A DNA stretch of 64,000 bases from contig NZ_JBNPVX010000004.1 in the NCBI RefSeq assembly GCF_050434145.1, positions 1 through 64,000 of the forward strand, in the 5' to 3' direction. Shown here piece after piece: positions 55,795 to 64,000 of the stretch. The stretch is from JAISST01 sp050434145. Its GTDB lineage: Bacteria > Fusobacteriota > Fusobacteriia > Fusobacteriales > Fusobacteriaceae. A program made the translations under genes and the position numbers. The notes beneath the pieces are model-generated. The model did no database searches and had not been told where the DNA came from. It saw nothing but the letters and a program-made list of their open reading frames with translations. Within the stretch, counting starts at the first letter, position 1; each line of letters opens with the position of its first letter.

Positions 55795-56069
55795 AAGCTG
55801 TTGCTAAACTATTTTTACTTTTGTAAATTCAAGCTTTTATTCTTTTCTTAACTATTCTTTTCTTTCAGCCTCGCTTTGCCTGACAATTGTTAGGAGTTGA
55901 TAGTGCCTTGCTAACTGGATAGTATGTCGTGATGCCCGCGAACGTAGAGAACCACAAGCAGCGGCTTGGTACTTTATGGAGCAAGCCCCAAACCCTCCGA
56001 AAGATTTATATTTATATAACAAATTTTTTGTGAAAATAATTAAAGAAAACTTTGTATTACGCAACTGCC
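55795..56069 (-). repeat. Intergenic element family, copy F (near full length)
   Basis: On the minus strand the left end is GGCAGTTGCGTAATACAAAG and the right end AAAAATAGTTTAGCAACAGC. The internal CTGCTTGTGGTTCTCTACG and GGCATCACGACATA blocks match copy B in the region missing from copies A and C. It is the most GC-rich copy and is co-oriented with the feo operon that follows. Confidence 0.75.
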
Positions 56070-56128
56070 TAGTAAAATGTTTTTACATTGATTTTAATTA
56101 GTCTATACTTTATATTATGAATGTTAAC

Positions 56129-56146
56129 TAGGGGTAATAGCCCCTA
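56129..56146. terminator. Stem-loop downstream of the porin gene
   Basis: TAGGGG (56129-56134) pairs with CCCCTA (56141-56146) around a 6-nt loop, 13 bp past the porin stop codon. It lacks a long T run on the minus strand, so terminator function is uncertain. Confidence 0.4.
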
Positions 56147-56158
56147 TAATATTATATT

Positions 56159-57232
56159 TTAGAAAGTTACTTTAAACCCTACTTGCGCCACTGGCTGCCA
56201 TTCAAAACCTTGAGCTTCACAACCTGTAGTGTGTACATTTTCCATTCTTGCACCAGCTATTCCATAAATATTTATATTTTCAGTAGCTTTGTAGTCTACT
56301 CTTAGTCCTGGTAATGCATACAAAGTGTAAGCTGTCTTTTCATCTTTACTTGCACTAGTCATATCATGAGCAAATATTTTTCTTTGTGAATATGTGTAAG
56401 GATCAAAACCACCTTCGAAATAGAAACTTAGAGTAGCTTTATCTCCTTCAACTATTGGAGTAGTATTAAACAAGTAAAGTTCCATAGAAGCAGTAAAATT
56501 TTTCTTTTTATTTTCTACTATTTTTTTGTTATAGCTATGTTGAGTTAGATATAGATTAAATTCTAATTCAAAATTCCAAGGCAATTCATATGTAGAATAT
56601 AAATCTAAACCAAAGTAAGAATCATGAAGATGTTCACTATCTGAATTATTTCTTTCCCAATTATAACCGACTTTTGGAGCCATTGTAAAGTCTGTAGTTT
56701 TTATGAAGTCATTATTAAATAAATAATCAGCAAAATTCCATTGAGCTTGGTATTCAGCTACATTTCCTACGATTTCTCCACTGTCACTAGAATCGTTACT
56801 CTTATATATTAACTTACTTGCCATTCCACCTAAGAATTCATGCTGATAAGTATATTCTAAAGTAATCTCTGTACGCTCATCATCTGGTTCCCATCTGTTA
56901 TGTCTGTCGTGGCTCCATGCTTGGTAATCTTCGACTTCAAAATAAAATTTTTGTTTTTCTGTAAGATTTACTTCTCCTTCTAAATGTAGGAATCCATAAT
57001 TAGATGGAAGATAATCTTTATGACTTTTTTTAGAATGAGCACTTGATTTTCCTCTCCATTCATAATAAAAGTCAATATATCCGCCATTTTCACGGTTTTT
57101 ATATACTACTCTGTCCACATATATTTCTTTTACATGAACAGGATTTTCAGGTAATGGAACAGAGCCTTTACCACCAGCAAAAGCTGTACCAACTATTGAA
57201 AAAGCCCCTAATAAGATTAATAATTTTTTCAT
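56159..57232 (-). CDS. FomA-like outer-membrane porin
   Basis: 357 residues. Signal peptide (about 1-19, ending AFA). After it, the VDRVVYKNRENGGYIDFYYEW segment (about 39-59) resembles the start of the fusobacterial FomA porin, and the remainder is alternating beta strands ending in ...QVGFKVTF with a terminal phenylalanine for BAM insertion. A general or substrate-specific porin of the outer membrane. It has a TGATTC direct repeat in its promoter region; see the operator entry. Confidence 0.8.
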   Translation of the reverse strand: MKKLLILLGAFSIVGTAFAGGKGSVPLPENPVHVKEIYVDRVVYKNRENGGYIDFYYEWRGKSSAHSKKSHKDYLPSNYGFLHLEGEVNLTEKQKFYFEVEDYQAWSHDRHNRWEPDDERTEITLEYTYQHEFLGGMASKLIYKSNDSSDSGEIVGNVAEYQAQWNFADYLFNNDFIKTTDFTMAPKVGYNWERNNSDSEHLHDSYFGLDLYSTYELPWNFELEFNLYLTQHSYNKKIVENKKKNFTASMELYLFNTTPIVEGDKATLSFYFEGGFDPYTYSQRKIFAHDMTSASKDEKTAYTLYALPGLRVDYKATENINIYGIAGARMENVHTTGCEAQGFEWQPVAQVGFKVTF

Positions 57233-57274
57233 GATATAACATCTCCTTTAAAATATAAAAATTTAGTAAATTTG

Positions 57275-57289
57275 TGATTCAAATGATTC
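57275..57289. promoter_or_regulatory. Candidate operator in the porin promoter region
   Basis: Two TGATTC direct repeats separated by AAA. The central TCAAATGAT also occurs at 57562-57570, next to the flavodoxin promoter, and the surrounding 21 bp match at 16 positions. No good porin -35/-10 pair could be assigned. Confidence 0.35.
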
Positions 57290-57523
57290 TTATAATATAT
57301 AATTTAACAAAGTTTAAAATTTGTGTATAAAATAATATGTTGTACAATACTTTTAAGAATTATAATACTTTTTTATTTGTAAGTCAAATTTTTTTAATAA
57401 TAAAATATGTCTAGGTAATAATTTGTTCTATATGTGTAAAAAATGTATCTTTAGATAAGTCGGATTAGCATATTTAAAAATGTTTTAGAAATATAAAAAG
57501 GAAATGAAAGTAAAAAAAACAAT

Positions 57524-57552
57524 TTGACATTCAAATAGAATTATTATATAAT
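57524..57552 (+). promoter_or_regulatory. fldA: Consensus promoter for the flavodoxin gene
   Basis: TTGACA (57524-57529), 17 bp, TATAAT (57547-57552): a perfect consensus promoter, about 55 bp before the ATG. Confidence 0.8.
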
Positions 57553-57560
57553 TATTTTGT

Positions 57561-57579
57561 ATCAAATGATAATAATAAA
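57561..57579 (+). promoter_or_regulatory. Candidate Fur-like operator at the flavodoxin start site
   Basis: ATCAAATGATAATAATAAA lies just after the -10, at about +1 to +20. It contains an ATCA-AA-TGAT inverted repeat and GATAAT/ATAAT units like those of Fur boxes. Iron control is inferred from the motif and the gene's neighbours. Confidence 0.4.
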
Positions 57580-57606
57580 AAATTTTATAAAGGAGAGTAG
57601 TGAAAT

Positions 57607-58086
57607 ATGAAGACAGGAATTTTTTATGGAAGTACAACAGGAGTTACAGAAAATGTTGCTAAAAAGGTGGGAGAATTATTAGGGGCAGATGTTTATGAAG
57701 CCTCTGATTTATCAAGAGTAGAAGATTATGATAGATTAATATTGGCTTCTTCTACATGGGGAATGGGAGAATTACAAGATACTTGGATAGCTGCATTGGA
57801 TGAATTGATGACAAAGAATCTTAATGGGAAAACAGTAGCTTTTATTGGTGCTGGAGATGGAGCAGCATTTGGTGATACATTTGTAGATGCTATAGGAATA
57901 ATATATGAAGATATAAAAGATAAAGGAATTGTTTTAGTTGGACAAACTTCTACTGATGGTTATGATTTCTCAGCTTCTAAAGGGATTTTAGATGGTGATT
58001 TCTTAGGTCTAGTTATAGATGAAAATAACCAAGGTGATTTGACAGATGAAAGAATTAAAGCTTGGGTAGAAAAATTAGGAAAATAA
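57607..58086 (+). CDS. fldA: Flavodoxin
   Basis: 159 residues, long-chain-type flavodoxin. The FMN phosphate loop is GSTTGVTEN (near 8-16), with a STWGMGELQD loop near 58-67 and a GAGDGAAFGDTFVDAIG segment near 86-102. It replaces ferredoxin as electron carrier, usually when iron is low. It is followed 9 bp later by a DUF2023 gene, a known pairing. Confidence 0.94.
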   Translation: MKTGIFYGSTTGVTENVAKKVGELLGADVYEASDLSRVEDYDRLILASSTWGMGELQDTWIAALDELMTKNLNGKTVAFIGAGDGAAFGDTFVDAIGIIYEDIKDKGIVLVGQTSTDGYDFSASKGILDGDFLGLVIDENNQGDLTDERIKAWVEKLGK

Positions 58087-58095
58087 GAGGTATTT

Positions 58096-58461
58096 ATGAG
58101 TAAAGATGAAAGAATGGAATTAGGTATATTCTTCCATATGTTATATGAGTTAAATAAGGGATTACGCAAATTATCTCTATTTACTTGTCCTAATAAAAAT
58201 CTGGACGCAATAAAGGAACATTTAAAGAAATGTAATTATGAATTTGTAATAGAAAGTTTAGTTAATGGTTGTTCTAATATATTCTTTGGAACAAAGGAAG
58301 CAATAGAGGTAATAAGATCTTTCAATAAAAATTCGTTGAGAGATTTCACGCCAGAAGAGGATTTTATACTGGGAATATTGTTAGGATATGGTCAAGATCA
58401 GCAATGTAAAAGATTTTTGAGAACAAAAAATAAAGAATTTAAAAGTGCTAAAGCAATATAA
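58096..58461 (+). CDS. DUF2023 family protein
   Basis: 121 residues. The family pattern is visible in FFHMLYELNKGLRKLSLFT (near 12-30) and in FTPEEDFILGILLGYGQDQQC near 84-104. Role unknown; this family lies beside flavodoxin genes in several anaerobes. Co-transcribed with fldA and closed by a perfect GAAA-loop terminator. Confidence 0.88.
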   Translation: MSKDERMELGIFFHMLYELNKGLRKLSLFTCPNKNLDAIKEHLKKCNYEFVIESLVNGCSNIFFGTKEAIEVIRSFNKNSLRDFTPEEDFILGILLGYGQDQQCKRFLRTKNKEFKSAKAI

Positions 58462-58469
58462 ATGATGAG

Positions 58470-58498
58470 ATATCCTTTGGAAACAAAGGATATTTTCT
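58470..58498 (+). terminator. Rho-independent terminator after the flavodoxin-DUF2023 pair
   Basis: Perfect 10-bp stem ATATCCTTTG (58470-58479) with its complement (58484-58493), GAAA tetraloop and T-rich tail. Confidence 0.8.
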
Positions 58499-58541
58499 TA
58501 TATTCAAATAAAAAATATAGTAATTTAATTGAAAAATATTG

Positions 58542-58547
58542 TATAAT
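58542..58547 (+). promoter_or_regulatory. Candidate -10 for the ABC transporter operon
   Basis: TATAAT, about 38 bp before the permease ATG; no good -35 at standard spacing. Confidence 0.35.
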
Positions 58548-58584
58548 GGATAGTATTAAATAAAAATTTTGGAGTAACAGACAT

Positions 58585-59337
58585 ATGAGAAATTTTTTCA
58601 AAAGAAATTTAATAATATTTTTAATACTAATTATATGGTATATATTAGCATCAATGAAAGTTTGGAGTAGCTATATTTTACCTAGTCCTGTAAAAGTTGG
58701 AAAGACTTTTATAAATATGATTTATTCTGGAGAACTTTTTATAAATATTTTTGTAAGTATAAAAAGAATTATAATAGGATATAGTATTTCCTTTATTTTA
58801 TCATTTATACTAGGAATATTTTCTAATGTAAAAAAGAATATAATGATTTATTTAGAAAAAATATTAGAAATATTTAGAAATGTGCCACCAATCAGTTTAA
58901 TAGCTTTGTTAATTTTATGGTTTGGAATAGGGGAAATATCTAAAATCATTATTATAATTCTAGCATCGTTTTTTCCAATGTATTTTAATATAAAAAAAGG
59001 GATTAAAACTTGTAATATAAAATTAATAGAGGTAGGTCAGTCGATGAATTTTACCAAATGTAATTTATATAAAAAAATAATATTACCTTCTGCAATTCCA
59101 GATATATTAACAGGGATGAGACTCGGTTTTGGTTATAGTTGGCGAGCAATAATTGGTGCAGAAATGATAGCAGCATCAAAGGGACTGGGTTATCTTATAT
59201 TAGATGCTCAGACCATGTCAAGATCAGACAAAGTATTAGTTGGTGTATTAGTAATAGGGATACTTGGTTATATTTGTGATAAGATTTTTTGTTATTTTAT
59301 CAATAGATTTCTTTATGGAGGGAAACTAGATGTCTAA
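58585..59337 (+). CDS. ABC transporter permease (SsuC/TauC type)
   Basis: 250 residues with about six membrane segments. The EAA-loop region IKLIEVGQSMNFTKCNLYKKIILPSAIPDILTGMRLGFGYSW (near 148-189) is that of the nitrate/sulfonate/taurine family. An SSYILPSPVKV start is also typical. It forms an inner-membrane channel with the ATPase, whose ATG overlaps its last codons. Confidence 0.92.
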   Translation: MRNFFKRNLIIFLILIIWYILASMKVWSSYILPSPVKVGKTFINMIYSGELFINIFVSIKRIIIGYSISFILSFILGIFSNVKKNIMIYLEKILEIFRNVPPISLIALLILWFGIGEISKIIIIILASFFPMYFNIKKGIKTCNIKLIEVGQSMNFTKCNLYKKIILPSAIPDILTGMRLGFGYSWRAIIGAEMIAASKGLGYLILDAQTMSRSDKVLVGVLVIGILGYICDKIFCYFINRFLYGGKLDV

Positions 59338-60043
59338 AATTTTCATAAAGAATTTGTACAAGAATTTCAAATTATCAGATAAAGAAATAAATGTTTTTTC
59401 AGGATTAAATTTAGAATTATCAACAGATGGAATTACAGTTATTTTGGGAAAAAGTGGATGTGGAAAGACCACATTGCTTAGGTTAATATCTGAGTTGGAT
59501 AAAGATTATGCAGGGAAAATTGATAAAAGAGATGGCTTGAGGGTTGGGATTGTTTTTCAAGAATCTAGACTAATGCCTTGGCTCACCCTTTATGAAAATA
59601 TTACTTTTGGAATTTCAAAGAAAAGTATTAATAAAGAGAAAATAGATGAATTACTAAAAATATTAGGTTTAGAATTATTTAAGAATGCATATCCATGTCA
59701 ATTATCTGGAGGAATGCAGCAACGTGTGGCTATTGGTAGAGCAATTACTTATTGTCCAGATATTATACTTATGGATGAACCTTTTGCTGCTCTAGATTAT
59801 TTCACAAGAGGTTATATGCAGGAAGAATTAATTAAAATTAGTCAGATCACCAAAATGGAAATTATTTTTGTAACTCATAACATAGATGAAGCAATGAATA
59901 TTGCTAATGAGCTTATTATTTTGGAAGCAGGAAAAGTGAAAGAAAAATATGTTATGGATTCTAAGTTTCCAAGAGATTTGTTGTGTGATGAAATGATAAC
60001 CTTAAAAAAGAGGATACTATCCAATTTTAATAATAAAATATAA
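59330..60043 (+). CDS. ABC transporter ATP-binding protein (SsuB/TauB type)
   Basis: 237 residues. Walker A GKSGCGKTT (K46), Q-loop FQESRLMPW, signature LSGGMQQR near 120-127, Walker B IILMDEPFAALD near 140-151 and an H-loop VTHNIDEA. The Q-loop with RLMPW is characteristic of the sulfonate/nitrate/taurine subfamily. Overlaps the permease gene by 8 bp, indicating translational coupling. Confidence 0.94.
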   Translation: MSKIFIKNLYKNFKLSDKEINVFSGLNLELSTDGITVILGKSGCGKTTLLRLISELDKDYAGKIDKRDGLRVGIVFQESRLMPWLTLYENITFGISKKSINKEKIDELLKILGLELFKNAYPCQLSGGMQQRVAIGRAITYCPDIILMDEPFAALDYFTRGYMQEELIKISQITKMEIIFVTHNIDEAMNIANELIILEAGKVKEKYVMDSKFPRDLLCDEMITLKKRILSNFNNKI

Positions 60044-60148
60044 AAACTATGTTATAGGTAACATAAAAGCCATAAGAATTTTGTTCTCCATAACATACAT
60101 CTAAAATCAAAGTAAGATTAATTATAAAAAAGTCAAGGAGAAATAGAA

Positions 60149-61075
60149 ATGAAGAAAATCAGTATAATAATTATAGTAATATGGGTAACATTTATCACAT
60201 TATTTGCTGCAAAAAAAGAAGTGATAAAAATTACTTACGTGAAATCCCCTTTGAATGTTCCATCAATAGTAGAGAAAGAGAAAGAAATTTTTAAAAAGAG
60301 ATCTGAAAAATATGGAATAGATATAGAATATTCCAATCTAACCACTGGCCCTGAGCAAACACAGGCTCTTGCATCAGGTGATATAAAATTCTTAAATGCA
60401 GTGGGTGCGACATCAGTACTGTTATCTGCTGGAAATGGTGGAGATATAAAAATTATTAGTATTTATAGCAGATCACCAAAGGCTTTTATGCTATTTTCAA
60501 AAGATAAAGATGAAATTAATCGAGTTAGCTTAAAGGGGAAAAAAATAGCAGGACCAAAAGGGACAATATTACATGAATTATTGATATCATATTTGAAAAA
60601 TTACGGACTTACAGAAAATGATATAGAATTTATAGCAATGGGAATACCAGAATCTCAAGCTGCATTAGTAAATGGAAGCGTTGATTTTGCATTACTTGCT
60701 GGACCAGCAGCTAGTAATATGATAAAAGATGGTTATAATGTAGTTACTGATGGTACAGGATTGGTAGATGCTACTATAGTAGTGGCAACAAGTAAAAAAT
60801 ATTATGATGAAAATAAAGATAAAGTAGAAGAATTTCTTTTGGGACAAAAAGAAGTATTAGAATATATTGATAATAATTATGATGAAGTGATAAAAATTAC
60901 TGCTAAAGAAACAGGTCTAGATGTTGACATTGTAAAAGAAATGATAAAAGTATATGACTTTGACATGACTATAAGAGATAGTGATATTCAGTCAGTAGAA
61001 AAAACATTGAATTTTCTTTACGATAATAAAATGTTAGAAAATAAAATAGATGTGAGAGATTTATTTGTTAAATAA
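60149..61075 (+). CDS. ABC transporter substrate-binding protein (SsuA/TauA/NMT1-like)
   Basis: 308 residues. Signal peptide (about 1-22) without a lipobox, then a two-lobed binding protein with SGDIKFLNAVGATSVLL near 73-89, LKGKKIAGPKGTILHELLISYL near 124-145 and VNGSVDFALLAGPAA near 172-186. The ligand may be a sulfonate, taurine or a related small molecule; it cannot be fixed from sequence. The 105-bp gap from the ATPase gene holds a small TATGTTA...TAACATA hairpin that might lift expression of this gene relative to the other two. Confidence 0.9.
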   Translation: MKKISIIIIVIWVTFITLFAAKKEVIKITYVKSPLNVPSIVEKEKEIFKKRSEKYGIDIEYSNLTTGPEQTQALASGDIKFLNAVGATSVLLSAGNGGDIKIISIYSRSPKAFMLFSKDKDEINRVSLKGKKIAGPKGTILHELLISYLKNYGLTENDIEFIAMGIPESQAALVNGSVDFALLAGPAASNMIKDGYNVVTDGTGLVDATIVVATSKKYYDENKDKVEEFLLGQKEVLEYIDNNYDEVIKITAKETGLDVDIVKEMIKVYDFDMTIRDSDIQSVEKTLNFLYDNKMLENKIDVRDLFVK

Positions 61076-61100
61076 GAAAAAGAAATATAGAGATATAGAG

Positions 61101-61126
61101 ATAACTCCGTAAATAGGAGTTATTTT
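61101..61126 (+). terminator. Terminator after the substrate-binding protein gene
   Basis: ATAACTCC (61101-61108) pairs with GGAGTTAT (61116-61123) around a 7-nt loop, followed by TTTT. Confidence 0.6.
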
Positions 61127-61263
61127 GATAAAGTGGATTAAAAAATATTTCATGAATAATTTGGTTTTGATGATATTTTGTGATAGAATTATATATATTT
61201 ATGAGAATAAACTAAATATTTTAATAATAAAAGAATAGGACTTAATATGGCGAAAGGAAAAAA

Positions 61264-63117
61264 ATGAATAAAAAAGAAAAATTAACAATAGCACGAATAT
61301 TGGTTTCAATAATTTGTGTGATACTAGGGCATATTACAGGTCATGAGGCTGCTCATCATGGTCAAGATCACGAACATCATGTCATAGGACAACTGATGCA
61401 TTTACTAGAGATATTACCAATAATATTTTGTGGGATACCGATTTTTATCAGTGCAATAAAATCTCTAGTGAAAGATTATAAAATTACTACAGAGTTATTT
61501 GTGTGTATAGTAATTATAATTGCAATAGTTAGTGGTGAATTCCATGAAGCAATAGAAATTAGTGTAATCATGTCTATAGGATTATTTTTAGAAGAGTTTG
61601 CTATAAATAAAGCTAAGATGAATATAAATAATCTACTAGAATTATTACCTAAAACAGCAAGAGTTGTATCAAATGATAATGAAAAAATAGTTGATATTGA
61701 TCAAGTAAAAGAAAATAATATAATAAGAGTTAACAATGGGGAAAGTATTCCAGTAGATGGAATAATAATTGATGGAATATGTACTATTGATCAATCTACA
61801 TTGACTGGTGAATCTCTTCCAGTAGATAGGGTAAAAGATTGTAATGTTTACAATGGGACTGTTGTTCAGAATGGTTCTATAGATGTATTAGTCACTAAAA
61901 TAGGAGAGAATACCACACTAGGAAATATTATAAAAATTATTGATTTAATGAAAGACAATAAATCTACCAAAAGTAGATTACTTGATAAGTGGACCAGTAA
62001 GTTATCAATAGTTGCACTAATATTTTCTTTAATAATATGGTGGTGTACAAATGACATTAACAATGCTTTGAAGATTTTACTGGTATTTTGCCCATGTGCA
62101 TTGGTGATATCTTCGCCACTTTCAATAATGATATCAGTGAAGAAATTAATGAAAAAAGGTATACTTTGTAAGGGTGGGGGAGCATTGGAAGCTATGGGTA
62201 AAATTACCAAAATAGCTTTTGATAAAACAGGAACATTGACTTATGGAAAATTAAGTGTAAAAAAAGTTACTAATAATTCATCATATGATGATAATAGATT
62301 TTTAGAATATGTGTATTCTCTCGAGAGTAAATCAGATCATCCAATAGGAAAAGCAATAGAAAAATATTGTATTGAAAAAGGGGTAAATGCAATTGATACA
62401 CTAGATTTTGAGAGAATAATAGGAAAAGGTCTTACTGGTATTGTGGATGAGAAGATTGTTATTACTGGAAACAAATTATTATTAAAAGAAAAAAACGTAG
62501 ATATTATTTGTCCAGACGAAATTATCAATGTTGGAACAATTATATATGTAGCTATAGATGGAAGATACAGTGGAAGCATTGTTCTTACAGATACATTGAA
62601 AGAAAATGCAAAAGAAACCATAAAATTTTTGAATGAAATTGGCATTGAAAGCATGATATTAAGTGGAGATGAATCTGCTGCGACTAAATTTGTAGGAGAA
62701 TCATTGGAAATAAAAGAAATTTACTCCAACTTATTACCAGAAAGAAAAGTAGAAATTTTGGAAAAGTATAAAAATAATAATGAAAAAGTAGCAATGGTTG
62801 GAGATGGAATAAATGACGCATTGTCACTAAAGGCTTCGTATGTAGGCATTGCTATGGGTCAAATGGGTAATTATGTTGCAGTAGATGCAGCAGATATTGT
62901 ACTTATTAATGATAAACTAAAAAATATACCATACTTGGTAAATGTGGCTAAGAGTACAATACTGACAATTAATGTTAATATTATATTGGCAGTTGTATTA
63001 AATATAATAGCTATTATTTTTGTTAGATATTTTGGCTTAAAAATTGCAGCAATATCTCATAATATTATATTGATAATAATTTTAATGAATTCTTTTAGTT
63101 TATTTTTCAAGAAATGA
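61264..63117 (+). CDS. P1B-type heavy-metal-translocating ATPase
   Basis: 617 residues. No N-terminal HMA domain; instead a His-rich segment (about residues 23-46: H23, H27, H31, H32, H36, H38, H39, H46). The transmembrane metal site is CPC (276-278), the phosphorylated aspartate is D320 in DKTGTLT, and TGES and GDGINDALS motifs are present. A histidine-asparagine pair lies in the last membrane segments (ISHNII). This suggests export of zinc/cadmium/cobalt or copper; the metal cannot be assigned with confidence. Confidence 0.93.
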   Translation: MNKKEKLTIARILVSIICVILGHITGHEAAHHGQDHEHHVIGQLMHLLEILPIIFCGIPIFISAIKSLVKDYKITTELFVCIVIIIAIVSGEFHEAIEISVIMSIGLFLEEFAINKAKMNINNLLELLPKTARVVSNDNEKIVDIDQVKENNIIRVNNGESIPVDGIIIDGICTIDQSTLTGESLPVDRVKDCNVYNGTVVQNGSIDVLVTKIGENTTLGNIIKIIDLMKDNKSTKSRLLDKWTSKLSIVALIFSLIIWWCTNDINNALKILLVFCPCALVISSPLSIMISVKKLMKKGILCKGGGALEAMGKITKIAFDKTGTLTYGKLSVKKVTNNSSYDDNRFLEYVYSLESKSDHPIGKAIEKYCIEKGVNAIDTLDFERIIGKGLTGIVDEKIVITGNKLLLKEKNVDIICPDEIINVGTIIYVAIDGRYSGSIVLTDTLKENAKETIKFLNEIGIESMILSGDESAATKFVGESLEIKEIYSNLLPERKVEILEKYKNNNEKVAMVGDGINDALSLKASYVGIAMGQMGNYVAVDAADIVLINDKLKNIPYLVNVAKSTILTINVNIILAVVLNIIAIIFVRYFGLKIAAISHNIILIIILMNSFSLFFKK

Positions 63118-63174
63118 AATATTAGAAAATTAATTAAAAATTATAAATTTTCTTTTTAAAAAGAGGTGGACAGA

Positions 63175-63474
63175 ATGGATGAGGATTTTGCTTTTATGAT
63201 ATTGGAAGTAGTATCTGAAATACCATCAGGTAAAGTGGCTAGCTATGGTCAAATAGCTAAACTTGCAGGTTTTCCAAAGAATGCAAGAAAAGTTGGTAAA
63301 GTAATGTCAAATGTAGAACTGTATGGAGATGAATATCCATGTCATCGTGTGGTACACAGTGATGGTAAGTTGGTAGATGGTTGGAAAATGCAAAAGATAT
63401 TATTAATTAAAGAAGGAATAATTTTCAAAAAAGAATTTACTGTTGATATGAAAAAATATCAGTGGGAAGGTTAG
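63175..63474 (+). CDS. MGMT family DNA alkyltransferase (single C-terminal domain)
   Basis: 99 residues from the ATG at 63175; a GTG at 63166 is part of the AGAGGTGG ribosome site. It is the DNA-binding/active-site domain only. IPSGKVASYGQIAKLAGFP (near 15-33) and the PCHRVV motif (near 56-61) retain the reactive cysteine, unlike ATL proteins that have PWHR. It could repair O6-alkylguanine or act as a short alkyltransferase-like protein; the usual C-terminal glutamate region is poorly kept. Confidence 0.85.
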   Translation: MDEDFAFMILEVVSEIPSGKVASYGQIAKLAGFPKNARKVGKVMSNVELYGDEYPCHRVVHSDGKLVDGWKMQKILLIKEGIIFKKEFTVDMKKYQWEG

Positions 63475-63493
63475 AAAAATCATTTAAAATTCA

Positions 63494-64000
63494 TTAGATG
63501 CAAAATTGAATAACAGTGATTTATCTGTAATTGTAAATATTAATTTGGGAAAAATAGAGACAAAGAAGTTGCCAGGAATATAAGAAATACTGGAAAGAAT
63601 TCCATTTTTAATTGCTAAAAATCAATATACAGAAGAAACAATAGAAAATATGAAAAAATATCTTAGAGAAAAATAAGTATGGCTTTGATTTATTTTTTAG
63701 ATATGATAAGAAGATTAATAAGGGTAGAGTGGGAATTATTCGCAAAATTGGAATGAAAATAGTTGATTTTAAAATTACAGGCTATTCTACCACAATAAAG
63801 AGAAGTATTCCTAAAAATTATCTATTGCAAAGTAATATAGAAAATATTCTTCCAGTAAAAAAAATTGAGAAAGAGAATTTTAAAGAAATAGATGATAAAT
63901 TAGATAATGATAAGTCCAATTTATATAAAATAGCTCCCCAATTTATAAAGAAAATATTTGTAGGAAGCAATGATATAATAGATATTGATCTATTTACTAG
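63494..64000 (+). pseudogene. Decayed gene at the window's right end
   Basis: Continuous protein-like sequence interrupted by a TAA at about 63581 and then a frameshift near 63675. Fragments read SDLSVIVNINLGKIETKKLP, EILERIPFLIAKNQYTEETI and, open to the window end, YGFDLFFRYDKKINKGRVGI and KITGYSTTIKRSIPKNYLLQ. No start codon or ribosome site fits any fragment. The gene's identity is not recognised. It may continue past the window. Confidence 0.45.

Noticed and set aside
55852..56064. 70-codon open frame on the minus strand inside copy F
   Set aside because: It lies wholly within the repeat element and is not shared as a reading frame by the other copies.
60044..60148. Riboswitch between the ABC ATPase and binding-protein genes
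   Set aside because: Only a short TATGTTA/TAACATA hairpin is seen; no thiamin, SAM or other known aptamer core.

Overview
The window is AT-rich DNA with long, tightly packed genes, strong Shine-Dalgarno sites and a Gram-negative envelope gene set. A FomA-like porin, an FplA-like patatin/beta-barrel autotransporter, a flavodoxin paired with a DUF2023 protein, a duplicated FeoA plus FeoB, and an ExbB/ExbD/TonB set all point to a member of the Fusobacteriota, most likely Fusobacteriaceae. This is inferred from gene content; the species cannot be named. No rRNA, tRNA, CRISPR array, prophage or intact insertion sequence was seen.

Layout. 1-8.6 kb: an orphan membrane protein, then a minus-strand run of housekeeping genes (dtd, galM, a small conserved ORF, a DJ-1 protein, dnaX, rplI, dnaB, a U32 peptidase). 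8.8-19 kb: plus-strand NERD-like protein, pncB, psd, NusG-II protein, AI-2E permease, rRNA methyltransferase, coiled-coil protein, cyclophilin, brnQ and an iron alcohol dehydrogenase. 19-25 kb: fplA-like autotransporter, TauE permease, lipoprotein, L,D-transpeptidase and a flavodoxin-ferredoxin protein. 25-31 kb: tyrS, nth, iscS-iscU, dacA-like carboxypeptidase and an aquaporin. 31.5-39.3 kb: an orphan HsdR-like protein, plsY, gpsA, a sigma-70 factor and dnaN. 39.3-40.3 kb: gene debris. 40.3-47.5 kb: DUF116, a large TPR protein, exbB, exbD, tonB and an odd NtrC-like protein. 47.5-52.6 kb: uvrA, ruvA and a MalY/PatB-type aminotransferase. 52.6-58.5 kb: an iron-related block (feoA, feoA, feoB, a Cys-rich FeoB partner, porin, flavodoxin, DUF2023). 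58.6-63.5 kb: an SsuABC/TauABC-type ABC transporter, a P1B ATPase and an alkyltransferase. The right end is a decayed reading frame.

The most striking non-genic signal is a family of about 100-320 bp repeats present six times (6.8, 15.4, 17.7, 22.9, 37.7 and 55.8 kb). All copies are intergenic, all lie in the same orientation as the gene that follows, and all end 26-35 nt before its start codon. They have short imperfect terminal inverted repeats and a conserved internal stem, so they look like a MITE-derived family that has become the 5' leader of unrelated genes.

Three proteins keep the fold of a well-known machine but have lost key motor or switch residues. They are the 1133-aa HsdR-like protein (nuclease motif kept, helicase motifs II, III and VI altered), the NtrC-like protein (no phospho-acceptor, Walker B or GAFTGA) and the NERD-like membrane protein. 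UvrA carries a lysine-rich tail of about 110 residues, and DnaN has an acidic insertion before its last strand. The cyclophilin gene has two well-formed translation starts that would give a membrane-anchored and a soluble form.
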